From Rhodococcus sp. Leaf247 (GTDB taxonomy: Bacteria; Actinomycetota; Actinomycetes; Mycobacteriales; Mycobacteriaceae), in the NCBI RefSeq assembly GCF_001426185.1, contig NZ_LMRP01000002.1, positions 1,070,144-1,134,143 of the forward strand: a stretch of DNA of 64,000 nucleotides, in the 5' to 3' direction. The notes beneath the pieces were generated by a model. The model searched no databases, was not told the DNA's origin, and worked only from the letters and a program-made list of their open reading frames with translations. Both the position numbers and the translations under genes were made by a program. This document shows, one piece after another, positions 16,216-24,637 of this stretch. How positions within the stretch are numbered: the stretch's first letter is position 1; each line of letters begins with the position of its first letter.

Positions 16216-17442
16216 GTGTCTGCACAGCCGTTGACCAAGGGACAGAACGCACCGCTGTCCACCGCCACCGTTCGCATCGGCCTCGAGCTGACAGCACCTG
16301 CGGACATCTCTGCGCTGCTGGTCACCGACAGCGGCAAGGTCCGTTCCGACGCGGACTTCGTCTTCTTCAACCAGCCGACGGGCCCCGGTGTACAGCTGGT
16401 CCCGGGTCAGAACGGTCCTGCCGAGGTTGCCGTGACGCTCGCATCCGTTCCGTCCGACATCACCCAGATCCGCGTCGTCATCACCCTCGACGACGCGTCG
16501 AGCAGCTTCGGTCGCTCCTCCGCCCCTACTGCGCACGTCATCGACGGCGGAACCGGATCGACGCTGTACTCGTACACGATCGACGGACTCAGTTCGGAGT
16601 CCATCGTGATCGCCCTCGAGCTCTACCGCCGAGGCGACGGTTGGAAAGTGCGTGCGGTCGGCCAGGGATACGCCGGTGGGTTCGAGGCGCTGGTGCGCGA
16701 TCACGGCGTGTCCGTCGACGACGCTCCTTCGGCACCGGCCCCCGCTGCGCCACCGGTTGCGGCTCCTGCCCCCACACCGCCGCCCATCCCGGCACCGGCA
16801 CCGGTCGCGAGTGCGCCGACACCCGCACCGACAGGGCCGCCCGAGGTCAGCCTCACGAAGTCGCGCCCGGTCAGCCTGTCCAAGGGCCAGAAGGTGACGC
16901 TGAAGAAGGACGGTGGCGTCGCCCTCACCGCCATCCGCATGGGTCTCGGCTGGGACCCCATCAAGAAGGCGGGCTTCTTCGGCGGCGGCCGCAGCGCGGA
17001 CATCGACCTCGACGCGTCGGCGTTGATGTTCTCGGGCGACAAGCACGCCGACGTCGTCTACTTCGGCCAACTGACGTCGAAGGACGGCTCGATCGTCCAC
17101 CAGGGTGACAACCTCACCGGTGAGGGCGAAGGCGACGACGAGGTCATCACCGTCGACCTGACCAGGGTGCCCGCGCACATCAGCGCCATCGTCTTCATCG
17201 TCACCTCCTACCGCGGTCAGACGTTCGAGCAGGTGGCGAACGCGTTCACCAGGCTCGTCGACAACACGATCAACACCGAGCTCGCCCGCTTCACGCTGCA
17301 GGGCGGGATGCCGTTCACGGGCCTGGTCATGGCGAAGGTCTACCGCGCAGGCAGTGAGTGGAAGCTCCAGGCCATCGGTGACGGCATCAACGCCAAGCAC
17401 GCAGGAGAGGCGCTTCCGCAGCTCCGCCCGTACTTGTCCTGA
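16216..17442 (+). CDS. Two-domain TerD protein with a degenerate first domain
   Basis: A 408-residue protein with two TerD domains joined by a Pro/Ala-rich linker (about 173-213). The second domain keeps the calcium motifs, IDLDASA with Asp262, Asp264 and Asp266, and TGEGEGDDE. The first domain has the fold signature [21 protein letters not shown] but lacks both acidic motifs: LVTDSGKV and LVPGQNGPAEV stand where the aspartates would be. It may therefore bind a partner or ligand instead of calcium. GTG 16216 has GGAAGAGGA upstream. It lies 46 bp after the HAD gene and 21 bp before a universal stress gene in the same operon. Confidence 0.92.
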   Translation: MSAQPLTKGQNAPLSTATVRIGLELTAPADISALLVTDSGKVRSDADFVFFNQPTGPGVQLVPGQNGPAEVAVTLASVPSDITQIRVVITLDDASSSFGRSSAPTAHVIDGGTGSTLYSYTIDGLSSESIVIALELYRRGDGWKVRAVGQGYAGGFEALVRDHGVSVDDAPSAPAPAAPPVAAPAPTPPPIPAPAPVASAPTPAPTGPPEVSLTKSRPVSLSKGQKVTLKKDGGVALTAIRMGLGWDPIKKAGFFGGGRSADIDLDASALMFSGDKHADVVYFGQLTSKDGSIVHQGDNLTGEGEGDDEVITVDLTRVPAHISAIVFIVTSYRGQTFEQVANAFTRLVDNTINTELARFTLQGGMPFTGLVMAKVYRAGSEWKLQAIGDGINAKHAGEALPQLRPYLS

Positions 17443-17463
17443 GGCCGGACGTACTCTGAGATC

Positions 17464-17931
17464 GTGACCTCGTCAAACGAATCTACCGGTTTCGAGTACG
17501 GCGTCGACGGCCCCAAGCTCATCGTCGTCGGGCTCGACGGTACGGACTCGTCGTGGCGCGCCGCCGCCTACGCAGCGGGGTCCGCACGACGGCAGAACTC
17601 GAAACTCGTTCTCGTCTATGTGCAGACTCTCGCCGCCGGCGCCTTCGCGCAGGCGAGCGGCGTCGTCTACGACTCGGGTACCCAGGTCGCCGACCAGTTG
17701 CTCGGAGAGATCCGGGACCACGTCGTGCGGTTCGGCGAGCACCAGCACGTCGACTGGGAGTTCCGCACGTTCCGCGGTGATCCTGCGATGGGACTGGCGG
17801 CCGTGGGCGACGAACTGCGTGCCGACGCCATCGTGGTGGGAACCTCGGAGTCGGCGGGTCACCGCATCTTCGGGTCCGTCGCCGTGCGCCTGGTCAAATT
17901 GGGTCGGTGGCCGGTGACCGTGGTGCCCTAG
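17464..17931 (+). CDS. Universal stress protein (UspA family)
   Basis: A 155-residue Usp domain beginning LIVVGLDGTDSSWRAAAYAAG, with a C-terminal VVGTSESAGHRIFGSVAVRLVK segment that corresponds to the ATP-binding G-x2-G-x9-G(S/T) loop. It is the last gene of the Ter operon, 21 bp after the TerD fusion, and also has a TACTCT box 6 nt before its GTG, so an internal leaderless promoter is likely. Its 3' end overlaps the convergent GT87 gene by 38 bp. A role in stress sensing through nucleotide binding is inferred from the family. Confidence 0.9.
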   Translation: MTSSNESTGFEYGVDGPKLIVVGLDGTDSSWRAAAYAAGSARRQNSKLVLVYVQTLAAGAFAQASGVVYDSGTQVADQLLGEIRDHVVRFGEHQHVDWEFRTFRGDPAMGLAAVGDELRADAIVVGTSESAGHRIFGSVAVRLVKLGRWPVTVVP

Positions 17932-19546
17932 GTGCCGGCACGTGTTCCGGAACAGGCACCGCGACGGGACGTGGACGCAGAGAGGCGGGGACCCATGCCG
18001 GGTAGCTGTCGGGCGCTCCGTCCAGGACGCCGCCGGCCGGGTCGTCGTCGCCACTACTGCGGACCAGGTCGTCCACCGGACGGTAGATCTGCCGGACGAT
18101 CAGGACACAGAGCGCGACGACCGCCAGGTCGCGGAACACCACCGTGGTGGTGAAGTACTGCTCGGGCAGTCCCTTGTTCGACACTCCGAGGTAGTACATC
18201 ATCCGCGGAACCCAGACCAGCGCGTCGATCGTCATCCACGCCAACAGGATTCGACGATGCGGGAGTGCGAGCACCGCGAGCGGGACGAGCCACAGCGAGT
18301 ACTGGGGACTCCACACCTTGTTCGTCAGCAGGAAGCCCGCGACGACGAGGAATCCGAGTTGCGCCAGGCGCGGGCGCCTCGGCGCCGTCATCCCCACGTA
18401 GGCGACGGCAGCGCACGCGGCGATGAAGAGCACCGCGGTGACCAGATTGAGGAGTACCGGCTTCTCACCGGGCGCGAGCGGACCGTCGAAACCCGACCAG
18501 CCGGTGAAGGATCGGACGACGTTGTAGATCGAGTCCGGATCGGCACCACGGTCGGAGTTCAGGCGGAAGAACTCCGACCACCCCCGCGGAAAGAGCAGTG
18601 CGATCGGAAGATTGATCAGAACCCACGCCGAAACGGCCGCGGCCGCGGTACGAGTCCAGTCACGCAGGTTGCCGGTACGCAGACACAGCACCAGGAGCGG
18701 ACCCAGCAGGAACAGCGGGTACAGCTTGGTGGCGCCGCCGATGCCGAGCAGGATGCCCGCCAGCACCGGGCGGCGGCGCGCCCATGCGAGCATGCCTCCC
18801 GCCGCGAATGCTGTTGCGAGAGCGTCGAAATTGGTGAAGACGTGCACGATGACGAGCGGTGAGCACGCGGCCAGGGCGGAGTCCCACACTCGGCGTCCCG
18901 CCAGCATCGTCGTCGCCCAGATGGTCACGATCCACGCGAGTGCGGACCCGAACGCCACCACGTTGAAGTACAGCGCCACCGTCAGCGCCTGCGGGAGCCA
19001 CGGAACCGCCGACCACGCGTGCGCGATCTGCATCGACACGTACTGGTACATGCCGGCCACCACCGGATACTCCATGTACCGCGTGATGGTCGAGCCGTCG
19101 GAACCTGTGTCCTCCCATGACTTCTTGTACGGGAAGGCGCCCTGATCGAGGCGTTCCGCGCCGTACAGGGGCACCACGTCCGAGTAACACATCGCGACGT
19201 ACTGCCGGCTGCCGCTCCAGTCCAGACCCAGCTCCCCGCCGGGGCCTATGGGGGCCTGCTGGATGCACGCCGCCTTGCCGAACCATCCGAGAGCCAGGAA
19301 CACCACCGTGAACGCGAAGATCACGCGCAGCGGCGTGATGTGACGCTGGCGCCCGACCAGCGCGTGCTTGCCGATGGGACCGCCGACCACCGAGGACAAT
19401 TCCCCGACCATCGGATCCGTCAGACTCGGGCGGTCCCGTCTCCGAGCGGACCGGCGATCACGCGCCAGCTCACCCGGACTGGCCAAGAGCTCCTCGTCCT
19501 CAGGACCACCCGGTCCATCACGACCGTCCTCCGGACTACCCGGCAC
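17894..19546 (-). CDS. GT87/DUF2029-like membrane glycosyltransferase (Rv0051-type)
   Basis: A 550-residue membrane protein, corresponding by position and sequence type to Rv0051 next to ponA1 in M. tuberculosis. A charged cytoplasmic N-terminus (about 70 residues) precedes about ten membrane helices. The periplasmic loop has MCYSDVVPLYG and EYPVVAGMYQYV, and the late motif WSPQYSLWLVPLAV matches polyprenol-phosphate-mannose-dependent transferases. The start is GTG 19546, two bases after the ponA stop, so translational coupling is expected; Met at about residue 46 is an alternative. It is paralogous to the gene at 6109-7485. Confidence 0.82.
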   Translation of the reverse strand: MPGSPEDGRDGPGGPEDEELLASPGELARDRRSARRRDRPSLTDPMVGELSSVVGGPIGKHALVGRQRHITPLRVIFAFTVVFLALGWFGKAACIQQAPIGPGGELGLDWSGSRQYVAMCYSDVVPLYGAERLDQGAFPYKKSWEDTGSDGSTITRYMEYPVVAGMYQYVSMQIAHAWSAVPWLPQALTVALYFNVVAFGSALAWIVTIWATTMLAGRRVWDSALAACSPLVIVHVFTNFDALATAFAAGGMLAWARRRPVLAGILLGIGGATKLYPLFLLGPLLVLCLRTGNLRDWTRTAAAAVSAWVLINLPIALLFPRGWSEFFRLNSDRGADPDSIYNVVRSFTGWSGFDGPLAPGEKPVLLNLVTAVLFIAACAAVAYVGMTAPRRPRLAQLGFLVVAGFLLTNKVWSPQYSLWLVPLAVLALPHRRILLAWMTIDALVWVPRMMYYLGVSNKGLPEQYFTTTVVFRDLAVVALCVLIVRQIYRPVDDLVRSSGDDDPAGGVLDGAPDSYPAWVPASLRPRPVAVPVPEHVPAPRAPRSPATDPI

Positions 19547-19548
19547 CC

Positions 19549-22176
19549 CTATCGGCCCGGCGGTGCGGCCGGCTGAGGCGTCGCCCCGTCGTCCGGCGCC
19601 GTCTCGGGCGTCGGCTGGGTCGTCGCCGCGGGCGCGAGCCCCGGTACGGGGATCGTGATGCCGGGCAGGATCTCGACCTGCGACGGTACGACCACCGGCG
19701 GCGCCACAGGCTCGGGAGCCTCCGACGTCGGTGTCTCCACCGTCGTCACCGGAGCGGCGGTCCGAGTCGGCGCGGCGGGTGCCGAGTACTGCGGCACACC
19801 GGCCTGTCCTGCGATGGCGCCCGGTGCCGGGAAGGTCTCGACGGGAGTGCCCTCGAGGGACGCGTCGAGGGTGTCCTTCCAGATGTCGGACGGGAGCCCC
19901 GAGCCGTAGATGGGGCCGCCGTAGCTGTTCTGCAACGGGAGTCCCTGCTCGGTACCCACCCAGACGGCGGTCGCGAGTGACGGGGTGTACCCGACCATCC
20001 AGGCGTCCTTGTTCTCGCCCGTGTCACCGAGCTGCGCGGTTCCGGTCTTCGCTGCGGACTGTCGACCCTCGGCCAGGTTGTGGCCGTTGGAGTACCCGGC
20101 GATGGGACGCATGGCGGCGGTGACGTTGTCGGCGACGTTCGGGTCGACGCGCTGCTCGCCGGGCTCGGCGCCGCGGTCGAGGAGCACCGTGCCGTCGGCC
20201 GTGACGACCTTCTGCACGAAGTGCGGAGCGTGATAGGTGCCCGACGCGGCGAGCGTCGCGTACGCGCTGGCCATGTCGATGACGCGGGACTGGTACTGAC
20301 CCAGCACGATGCCGTTGTTCGGGCCTGCATCGTTCGGCTCGGTGAGGGTCTCACCGATGCCCTCCACCTCGGTGGGGATGCCGAGGCGATGCGCCATGTC
20401 GGCAACGGCCTGCGGGCCGCCGTCGAGACTGAGCTGCAAGCGGTAGAAGCTGGTGTTCAGTGATCGCTTCAGTGCCTCGGCGATGGTGCACGTGCCGCAC
20501 GATTCGCCTTCGACGTTGCCGATCGAGATGCCGTTGACCGTCAGCGGGGAGCTGTCGTACATCTGCGACAGCGGAATTCCCTGGTCGAGCGCGGCAGCGA
20601 GTCCGAACACCTTGAACGACGATCCGGTCTGCAGGCCGGACTGCGCGAAGTCGAAGCCTCGACCGTCCGCTCCGCCGTAGTACGAACGGACCGCACCGGT
20701 GCGCGGGTCGATCGAGACCGACGCCGTCCGCAGCTCCGGTGACTCGCCCTCCATGTTCGAGTTCACGGCATCGATGGCTGCCTGCTGATCCCTCGGGTCG
20801 ATCGTGGTGGTGACCTGCAGGCCGGCGGTGTTCAGGTCCTGCTCGCTGATGCCCGACGCTGTCAGCTCCTTGAGGACCTGGTTCTTGATCAGGCCGTTGG
20901 GACCGGCGTCGGCGGCGTCACCGCTGTCCACGGAGGCGAGCGGTCGCCACTGCGGGTACTGCATGGCCTGACGCTGCGTCTGGTCGAGCGCACCCATGGT
21001 GACCATGCCGTCCAGGACGTAGTTCCACCGGGACTGCGCACCCGTGAGATTGTTCTCCGGATCCAGACCCGACGGCTGCTGGATGGTCGCGGCCAGGACC
21101 GCGCCCTCCTCGACGCTGAGCTGCTCGACGGGCTTGTCGAAGTACGCCTTCGACGCCGCGGCGATGCCGTAGGCACCTCGGCCGAAGTAGATGGTGTTGA
21201 GGTAGGCGGCGAGGATGTCGTCCTTGGTCCACTGACGAGCCATCTTCGAGGAGATGACCAACTCGCGCATCTTGCGGGTCAGGGTCCGCTCGGACCCGAC
21301 CAGGGCGTTCTTCACGTACTGCTGCGTGATGGTCGATCCGCCGCCGGCGCTGTCACGTCCGAGGACGTTGTCGCGTGCCGCGCGGGCGAAACCGGTGACG
21401 GAGAAGCCCGGATTCGAATAGAAGTCGCGGTCCTCCGCGGACAGCACCGCGTTACGCACGTGCTCGGGAATCTGCCCGATCTCGACGTCGGTGCGGTTGC
21501 CCTCGGGAGGGACCACCGTGCCGAGGACGGACGTGCCGTCCGACGCGAGGATCGTGGCGACCTGGTTGGTCTTGATGTCACCGGGACGCGGAACGTCCTC
21601 GATGACGTACGCGACCATGAACACGAGGATGGGAACGACCATGCCGAGTGCGATCAAGCCGTACAGCGAGCGCCGGACGACCTTCCACTTCGACTTCTTC
21701 TTCGTCTTCGTCGCACTACCTCCTGATGGCGGTTCGGTGGGTCCTCCACCGAACCGATCCGGACCCGTGTCCGCGTCGTCGCGTGAATGCGACGCGAAGG
21801 GTCGGGATCGCGGTGAGTCGCTCGACTCGTAACTGTCCGTGTACGGCCGGGGCTGCGAGAAAGCTCGGGAGCCCGGCGGCGGCGCGGTCGGCGGGATCTG
21901 CGTCGTGTCCGGGCCGCGATCGTCGTACGAGGGCCTGCTGCCCGTCCCGTACGCGGGGCCTGCGGGCCGGCCGCGCTCCGGCGGCGGCCAGCTGGGGGGA
22001 TCCATCCTCGGAGCGCGCGGGGGAGGCGGCCCGGAGGGTCGCTGCTGCGGAGGTCGAGGCGGCTCGATGTTCGGCCGCCCGCGCTGTGGTGGCTCTCCCG
22101 GACCGTCGGGGCGACCGTGCCGTGCCGAGGGTCGCTCTGGACGGTCGTCTCGGGAATTGCCGTAGGGGGAACTCAC
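19549..22176 (-). CDS. ponA: Bifunctional class A penicillin-binding protein PonA
   Basis: Polymerises and crosslinks peptidoglycan at the cell membrane. The 875-residue protein has a Pro/Arg-rich cytoplasmic N-terminus (about 1-160), one membrane helix (about 175-200), a GT51 transglycosylase domain with Glu248 in AEDRDFY and the motif GGGSTITQQYVKN, and a transpeptidase domain with Ser519-x-x-Lys522 (SSFK), SLN and KTGTAQ. A Pro/Thr-rich extracytoplasmic tail follows. GTG 22176 was chosen because TGGAG lies 7 nt upstream; the 25-residue upstream extension has no such signal. It heads a two-gene unit with the GT87 gene, as in mycobacteria. Confidence 0.94.
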   Translation of the reverse strand: MSSPYGNSRDDRPERPSARHGRPDGPGEPPQRGRPNIEPPRPPQQRPSGPPPPRAPRMDPPSWPPPERGRPAGPAYGTGSRPSYDDRGPDTTQIPPTAPPPGSRAFSQPRPYTDSYESSDSPRSRPFASHSRDDADTGPDRFGGGPTEPPSGGSATKTKKKSKWKVVRRSLYGLIALGMVVPILVFMVAYVIEDVPRPGDIKTNQVATILASDGTSVLGTVVPPEGNRTDVEIGQIPEHVRNAVLSAEDRDFYSNPGFSVTGFARAARDNVLGRDSAGGGSTITQQYVKNALVGSERTLTRKMRELVISSKMARQWTKDDILAAYLNTIYFGRGAYGIAAASKAYFDKPVEQLSVEEGAVLAATIQQPSGLDPENNLTGAQSRWNYVLDGMVTMGALDQTQRQAMQYPQWRPLASVDSGDAADAGPNGLIKNQVLKELTASGISEQDLNTAGLQVTTTIDPRDQQAAIDAVNSNMEGESPELRTASVSIDPRTGAVRSYYGGADGRGFDFAQSGLQTGSSFKVFGLAAALDQGIPLSQMYDSSPLTVNGISIGNVEGESCGTCTIAEALKRSLNTSFYRLQLSLDGGPQAVADMAHRLGIPTEVEGIGETLTEPNDAGPNNGIVLGQYQSRVIDMASAYATLAASGTYHAPHFVQKVVTADGTVLLDRGAEPGEQRVDPNVADNVTAAMRPIAGYSNGHNLAEGRQSAAKTGTAQLGDTGENKDAWMVGYTPSLATAVWVGTEQGLPLQNSYGGPIYGSGLPSDIWKDTLDASLEGTPVETFPAPGAIAGQAGVPQYSAPAAPTRTAAPVTTVETPTSEAPEPVAPPVVVPSQVEILPGITIPVPGLAPAATTQPTPETAPDDGATPQPAAPPGR

Positions 22177-22330
22177 TGACGTACTCCACTGTCGGGACGC
22201 ACAGGGCCGTTCGGCGTGAACGGCGCTTGCGCGTCGGGGTTCGAAGACCACATCGAGAGGGTCGGGCGGCAGTCCTGTCCGGATCGTGGCGATGCCACCG
22301 ACGGACGGTACCGCCGACTACCGACCCGCG

Positions 22331-22750
22331 TCACTCACTGGCCGTGCGTCGGCGACTCGTCGAACGTGTTCGGGGGCGCCCCGGAGCCGGCACGACACCC
22401 AGCACGTACGACTGGACGAGGTGATTCCAGCTGCAGGTGCGGCAGACCTCGACGTCGTGAACGGTGAATTCTTCCTCGCTCGCACCGAGCCGGAGAAGTT
22501 CCTCCGCGGTACGTGCAGAACCGTTCATCGTGCCGAGCTTGTCTCCGAACACCCAGGAGACCAGCGTGAGCTGCTCCTTGCGGCAGATGGGGCACGCCAC
22601 CGTCGACGGGCGACCGTGGAACTTGGCCGCCCTGAGCAGGTAGGGGTCCGCGTCGCAGACCTGAGCCATCGCCGTTCGTCCCGAGTAGACCTCGGCGAGC
22701 AGCGACTTGCGCTGCAACGCGTAGTCCACCACCTGCCGTTGTGATCGCAC
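22331..22750 (-). CDS. DUF5318 family protein (Rv0049-like)
   Basis: A 139-residue protein equivalent to Rv0049 of M. tuberculosis: VRSQRQVVDYALQRKSLLAEV, then AKFHGRPS. Two CxxC pairs, CPIC and CRTC, suggest a zinc ribbon. There is no signal peptide or membrane helix, and the tail is Arg/Ser-rich. GTG 22750 lies 7 nt after a TACTCT box on the minus strand, so the mRNA is probably leaderless. It sits upstream of ponA in the conserved order, which suggests a link with cell-wall growth, but the function is unknown. Confidence 0.88.
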   Translation of the reverse strand: MRSQRQVVDYALQRKSLLAEVYSGRTAMAQVCDADPYLLRAAKFHGRPSTVACPICRKEQLTLVSWVFGDKLGTMNGSARTAEELLRLGASEEEFTVHDVEVCRTCSWNHLVQSYVLGVVPAPGRPRTRSTSRRRTASE

Positions 22751-22869
22751 GGTGACCAGAGTACGTGCGCCCGCGGACAGGGGTGGGGGCCAACCCCGCA
22801 CCGGCCATCTGTGAGGAGTGCGCCGAGCCACCTCTGTCGGAAACCCGTGAACGCACCTATCATCTGCCG

Positions 22870-23685
22870 ATGCCGCTGAAGGGTTCCCTGGCGATCCGCG
22901 CCCGTGACCAGGACAGAGTCGCTGCGTGCGCCGCGTTGGACCTCGCGCTCGCGGAGGGTCAGATCGACGCGGAGGAGCACTCCTCACGCATCGCTCTCGC
23001 CACCGACGCGGCGACGCTCGCGGACCTGCACTATCTGATCGACGACCTGCAGGGTGAGACGGATCTCGCGCCGATCGCGTCACCCGGTGCTGCCGTGGCC
23101 TCGCTCTCGCGACGAGGTCGACCCAGCATTATCGGTGCGTTCGTTCGGTGGGGAGTGCTCGTCGCCGTCGGCGCAGTGGTCTTCGTCGGTGTCCGGGCCT
23201 GTGCGTCCGACGAGAGCGCGACCGGAACCTACGGCCCGGCCGGCTACCTCGAACCCCGCGCGATGGACGAGATCGTGGCGTCGACGGAAGCATTGCTCGG
23301 AACCACCGTCGTCGACGAGCTCATGTTCTATCCCGAGTACGCGCTGCTGAGCGCGCCGAGTCCCGACAATCCGGGTCGGGAACAGCGTTATAAATACCGC
23401 GACGGTGAGTGGAGGCAGTCCGACGACGCGGACAGGGACCGGGACGCGGCGACCGTCGACCTCGCCGACCTGGGCCCCGGCGTGCTCGGCGGGCTGGTTC
23501 TGGGCGCCGGCGAAAGCCTGAACATCGATCACATCGAGTCGATGTACCTCTTCCTCCGCGCCGACGAGAGCGGTGCGTCCATCAGTCTGTATGCGAGCGA
23601 CGAGGGCGCGAACGAGGACGGTCGATTCGACGCCACACTGTCGGGCGACTTCCTCCGCGTCTACCCGTTCGATCCGGCGAAGTAG
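22870..23685 (+). CDS. DUF1707 (SHOCT-like) single-pass membrane protein, copy 1
   Basis: A 271-residue protein. Residues of about 8-60 form a DUF1707 domain (IRARDQDRVAACAALDLALAEGQ), a short helical module common in actinobacterial membrane proteins. One membrane helix follows at about 93-112 (VLVAVGAVVFVGVRACA), then an extracytoplasmic domain of about 150 residues without a recognised fold. TATCAT lies 6 nt before the ATG, a leaderless promoter. A second gene of the same architecture follows after 6 bp, so the pair is a tandem duplication in one operon. Confidence 0.78.
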   Translation: MPLKGSLAIRARDQDRVAACAALDLALAEGQIDAEEHSSRIALATDAATLADLHYLIDDLQGETDLAPIASPGAAVASLSRRGRPSIIGAFVRWGVLVAVGAVVFVGVRACASDESATGTYGPAGYLEPRAMDEIVASTEALLGTTVVDELMFYPEYALLSAPSPDNPGREQRYKYRDGEWRQSDDADRDRDAATVDLADLGPGVLGGLVLGAGESLNIDHIESMYLFLRADESGASISLYASDEGANEDGRFDATLSGDFLRVYPFDPAK

Positions 23686-23691
23686 GTAGAC

Positions 23692-24504
23692 GTGAGTCGA
23701 GTACACCGGGCCACTCGGGCACGCGACATCGATCGCGCGCTCGTCGCGACAGCCTTGGACAGTGCCTATGCCGATGGTCAATTGACGTACGACGAGCACC
23801 GGCTGCGAACCGATGGTGCGCGGACAGCAGTCACTCTGGGAGATCTTCAGCTCCTGGCGGGTGACCTGCAGGCCGACGTTCCGCTGCCGGAGCCGAAGCC
23901 TGCGTCCGTCCGAGAAGAACCCACGGGACGTCGCCCCTTAGTGCTCGGGGCCGTCGTCGTCCTGGCGGTCGTGACGACGGCGGTGGTGCTCGGGATCCGT
24001 GATTCCGGCCCGACCGCGCCGTCGCCCGGCATGATCGCTGCGGAGAAGGTTGAGCCCATCGTGGCGGTGCCGTTCGACTTCACGACGGCGGGCGGGCTGG
24101 CCGACTTCCGTGACCGCTACCTCGCGCGCTTCGCCGACCCGATGATCACCGATCTGACCATGTTCCCGGCGGAGGGACGTGCGAGCCTGACCCGCGTCGA
24201 GGACGGCCGTACCCGCGATGTGAGCGTCGACGGCGGATTCGCGGTGTCCGCGGACACCGATCCGCTGGAAGCCGGGTACCTGCCGTTCGACTTCTCCCTC
24301 GTCGATACCGCGCGACTCGCCGAGTCCATGGCCACCGCCGCGGCGGCGGTCGAGCGACCTGGCGCCTCGGTGACACACGTTCTCGCCCGCAACACGGGGA
24401 CCCCGGAACTGCTGATCTACGCCGCCGACGCCGACGGCCGCGGCGGATATCTGCAGACCGGTCTGGAGGGCGACGTGATCCGGACCGTGCCCTACCGCCC
24501 CTGA
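23692..24504 (+). CDS. DUF1707 (SHOCT-like) single-pass membrane protein, copy 2
   Basis: A 270-residue paralogue of the preceding gene: DUF1707 domain at about 8-60 (ARDIDRALVATALDSAYADGQ), one membrane helix at about 83-101 (VLGAVVVLAVVTTAVVLGI), and an external domain of about 160 residues. The two external domains share the order of secondary-structure-like segments, including LADFRDRYLARF against MDEIVASTEALLG, but have diverged strongly. GTG 23692 lies 6 bp after the first copy. Function unknown; the tandem arrangement suggests partners at the membrane. Confidence 0.75.
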   Translation: MSRVHRATRARDIDRALVATALDSAYADGQLTYDEHRLRTDGARTAVTLGDLQLLAGDLQADVPLPEPKPASVREEPTGRRPLVLGAVVVLAVVTTAVVLGIRDSGPTAPSPGMIAAEKVEPIVAVPFDFTTAGGLADFRDRYLARFADPMITDLTMFPAEGRASLTRVEDGRTRDVSVDGGFAVSADTDPLEAGYLPFDFSLVDTARLAESMATAAAAVERPGASVTHVLARNTGTPELLIYAADADGRGGYLQTGLEGDVIRTVPYRP

Positions 24505-24550
24505 CTCGTCTCGAGGCCGTGTGACTGTGCTCGCGGGTTACGTGTACCCC

Positions 24551-24571
24551 CATATATCGCGCCGATACATG
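24551..24571. promoter_or_regulatory. Candidate PadR operator upstream of padR-ino1
   Basis: CATATATC-GCGCC-GATACATG is an 8-bp inverted repeat with one mismatch, AT-rich in a GC-rich genome, close to a TATAGT -10 hexamer at 24579-24584. PadR regulators usually bind AT-rich repeats of the ATGT..ACAT type near their own promoter, so autoregulation of the padR-ino1 unit is plausible. Confidence 0.5.
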
Positions 24572-24637
24572 TGGCGGTTATAGTCGACGAGCGTCATCGT
24601 GACGCGGACCAGGGACGGACAGGTAAGGAGGACGCAC

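Noticed and set aside
8582-17931. Ter island considered as a recent mobile element
   Set aside because: No integrase, transposase, tRNA junction, flanking direct repeat or obvious codon-use shift was seen, so only a gene-content insertion can be stated.
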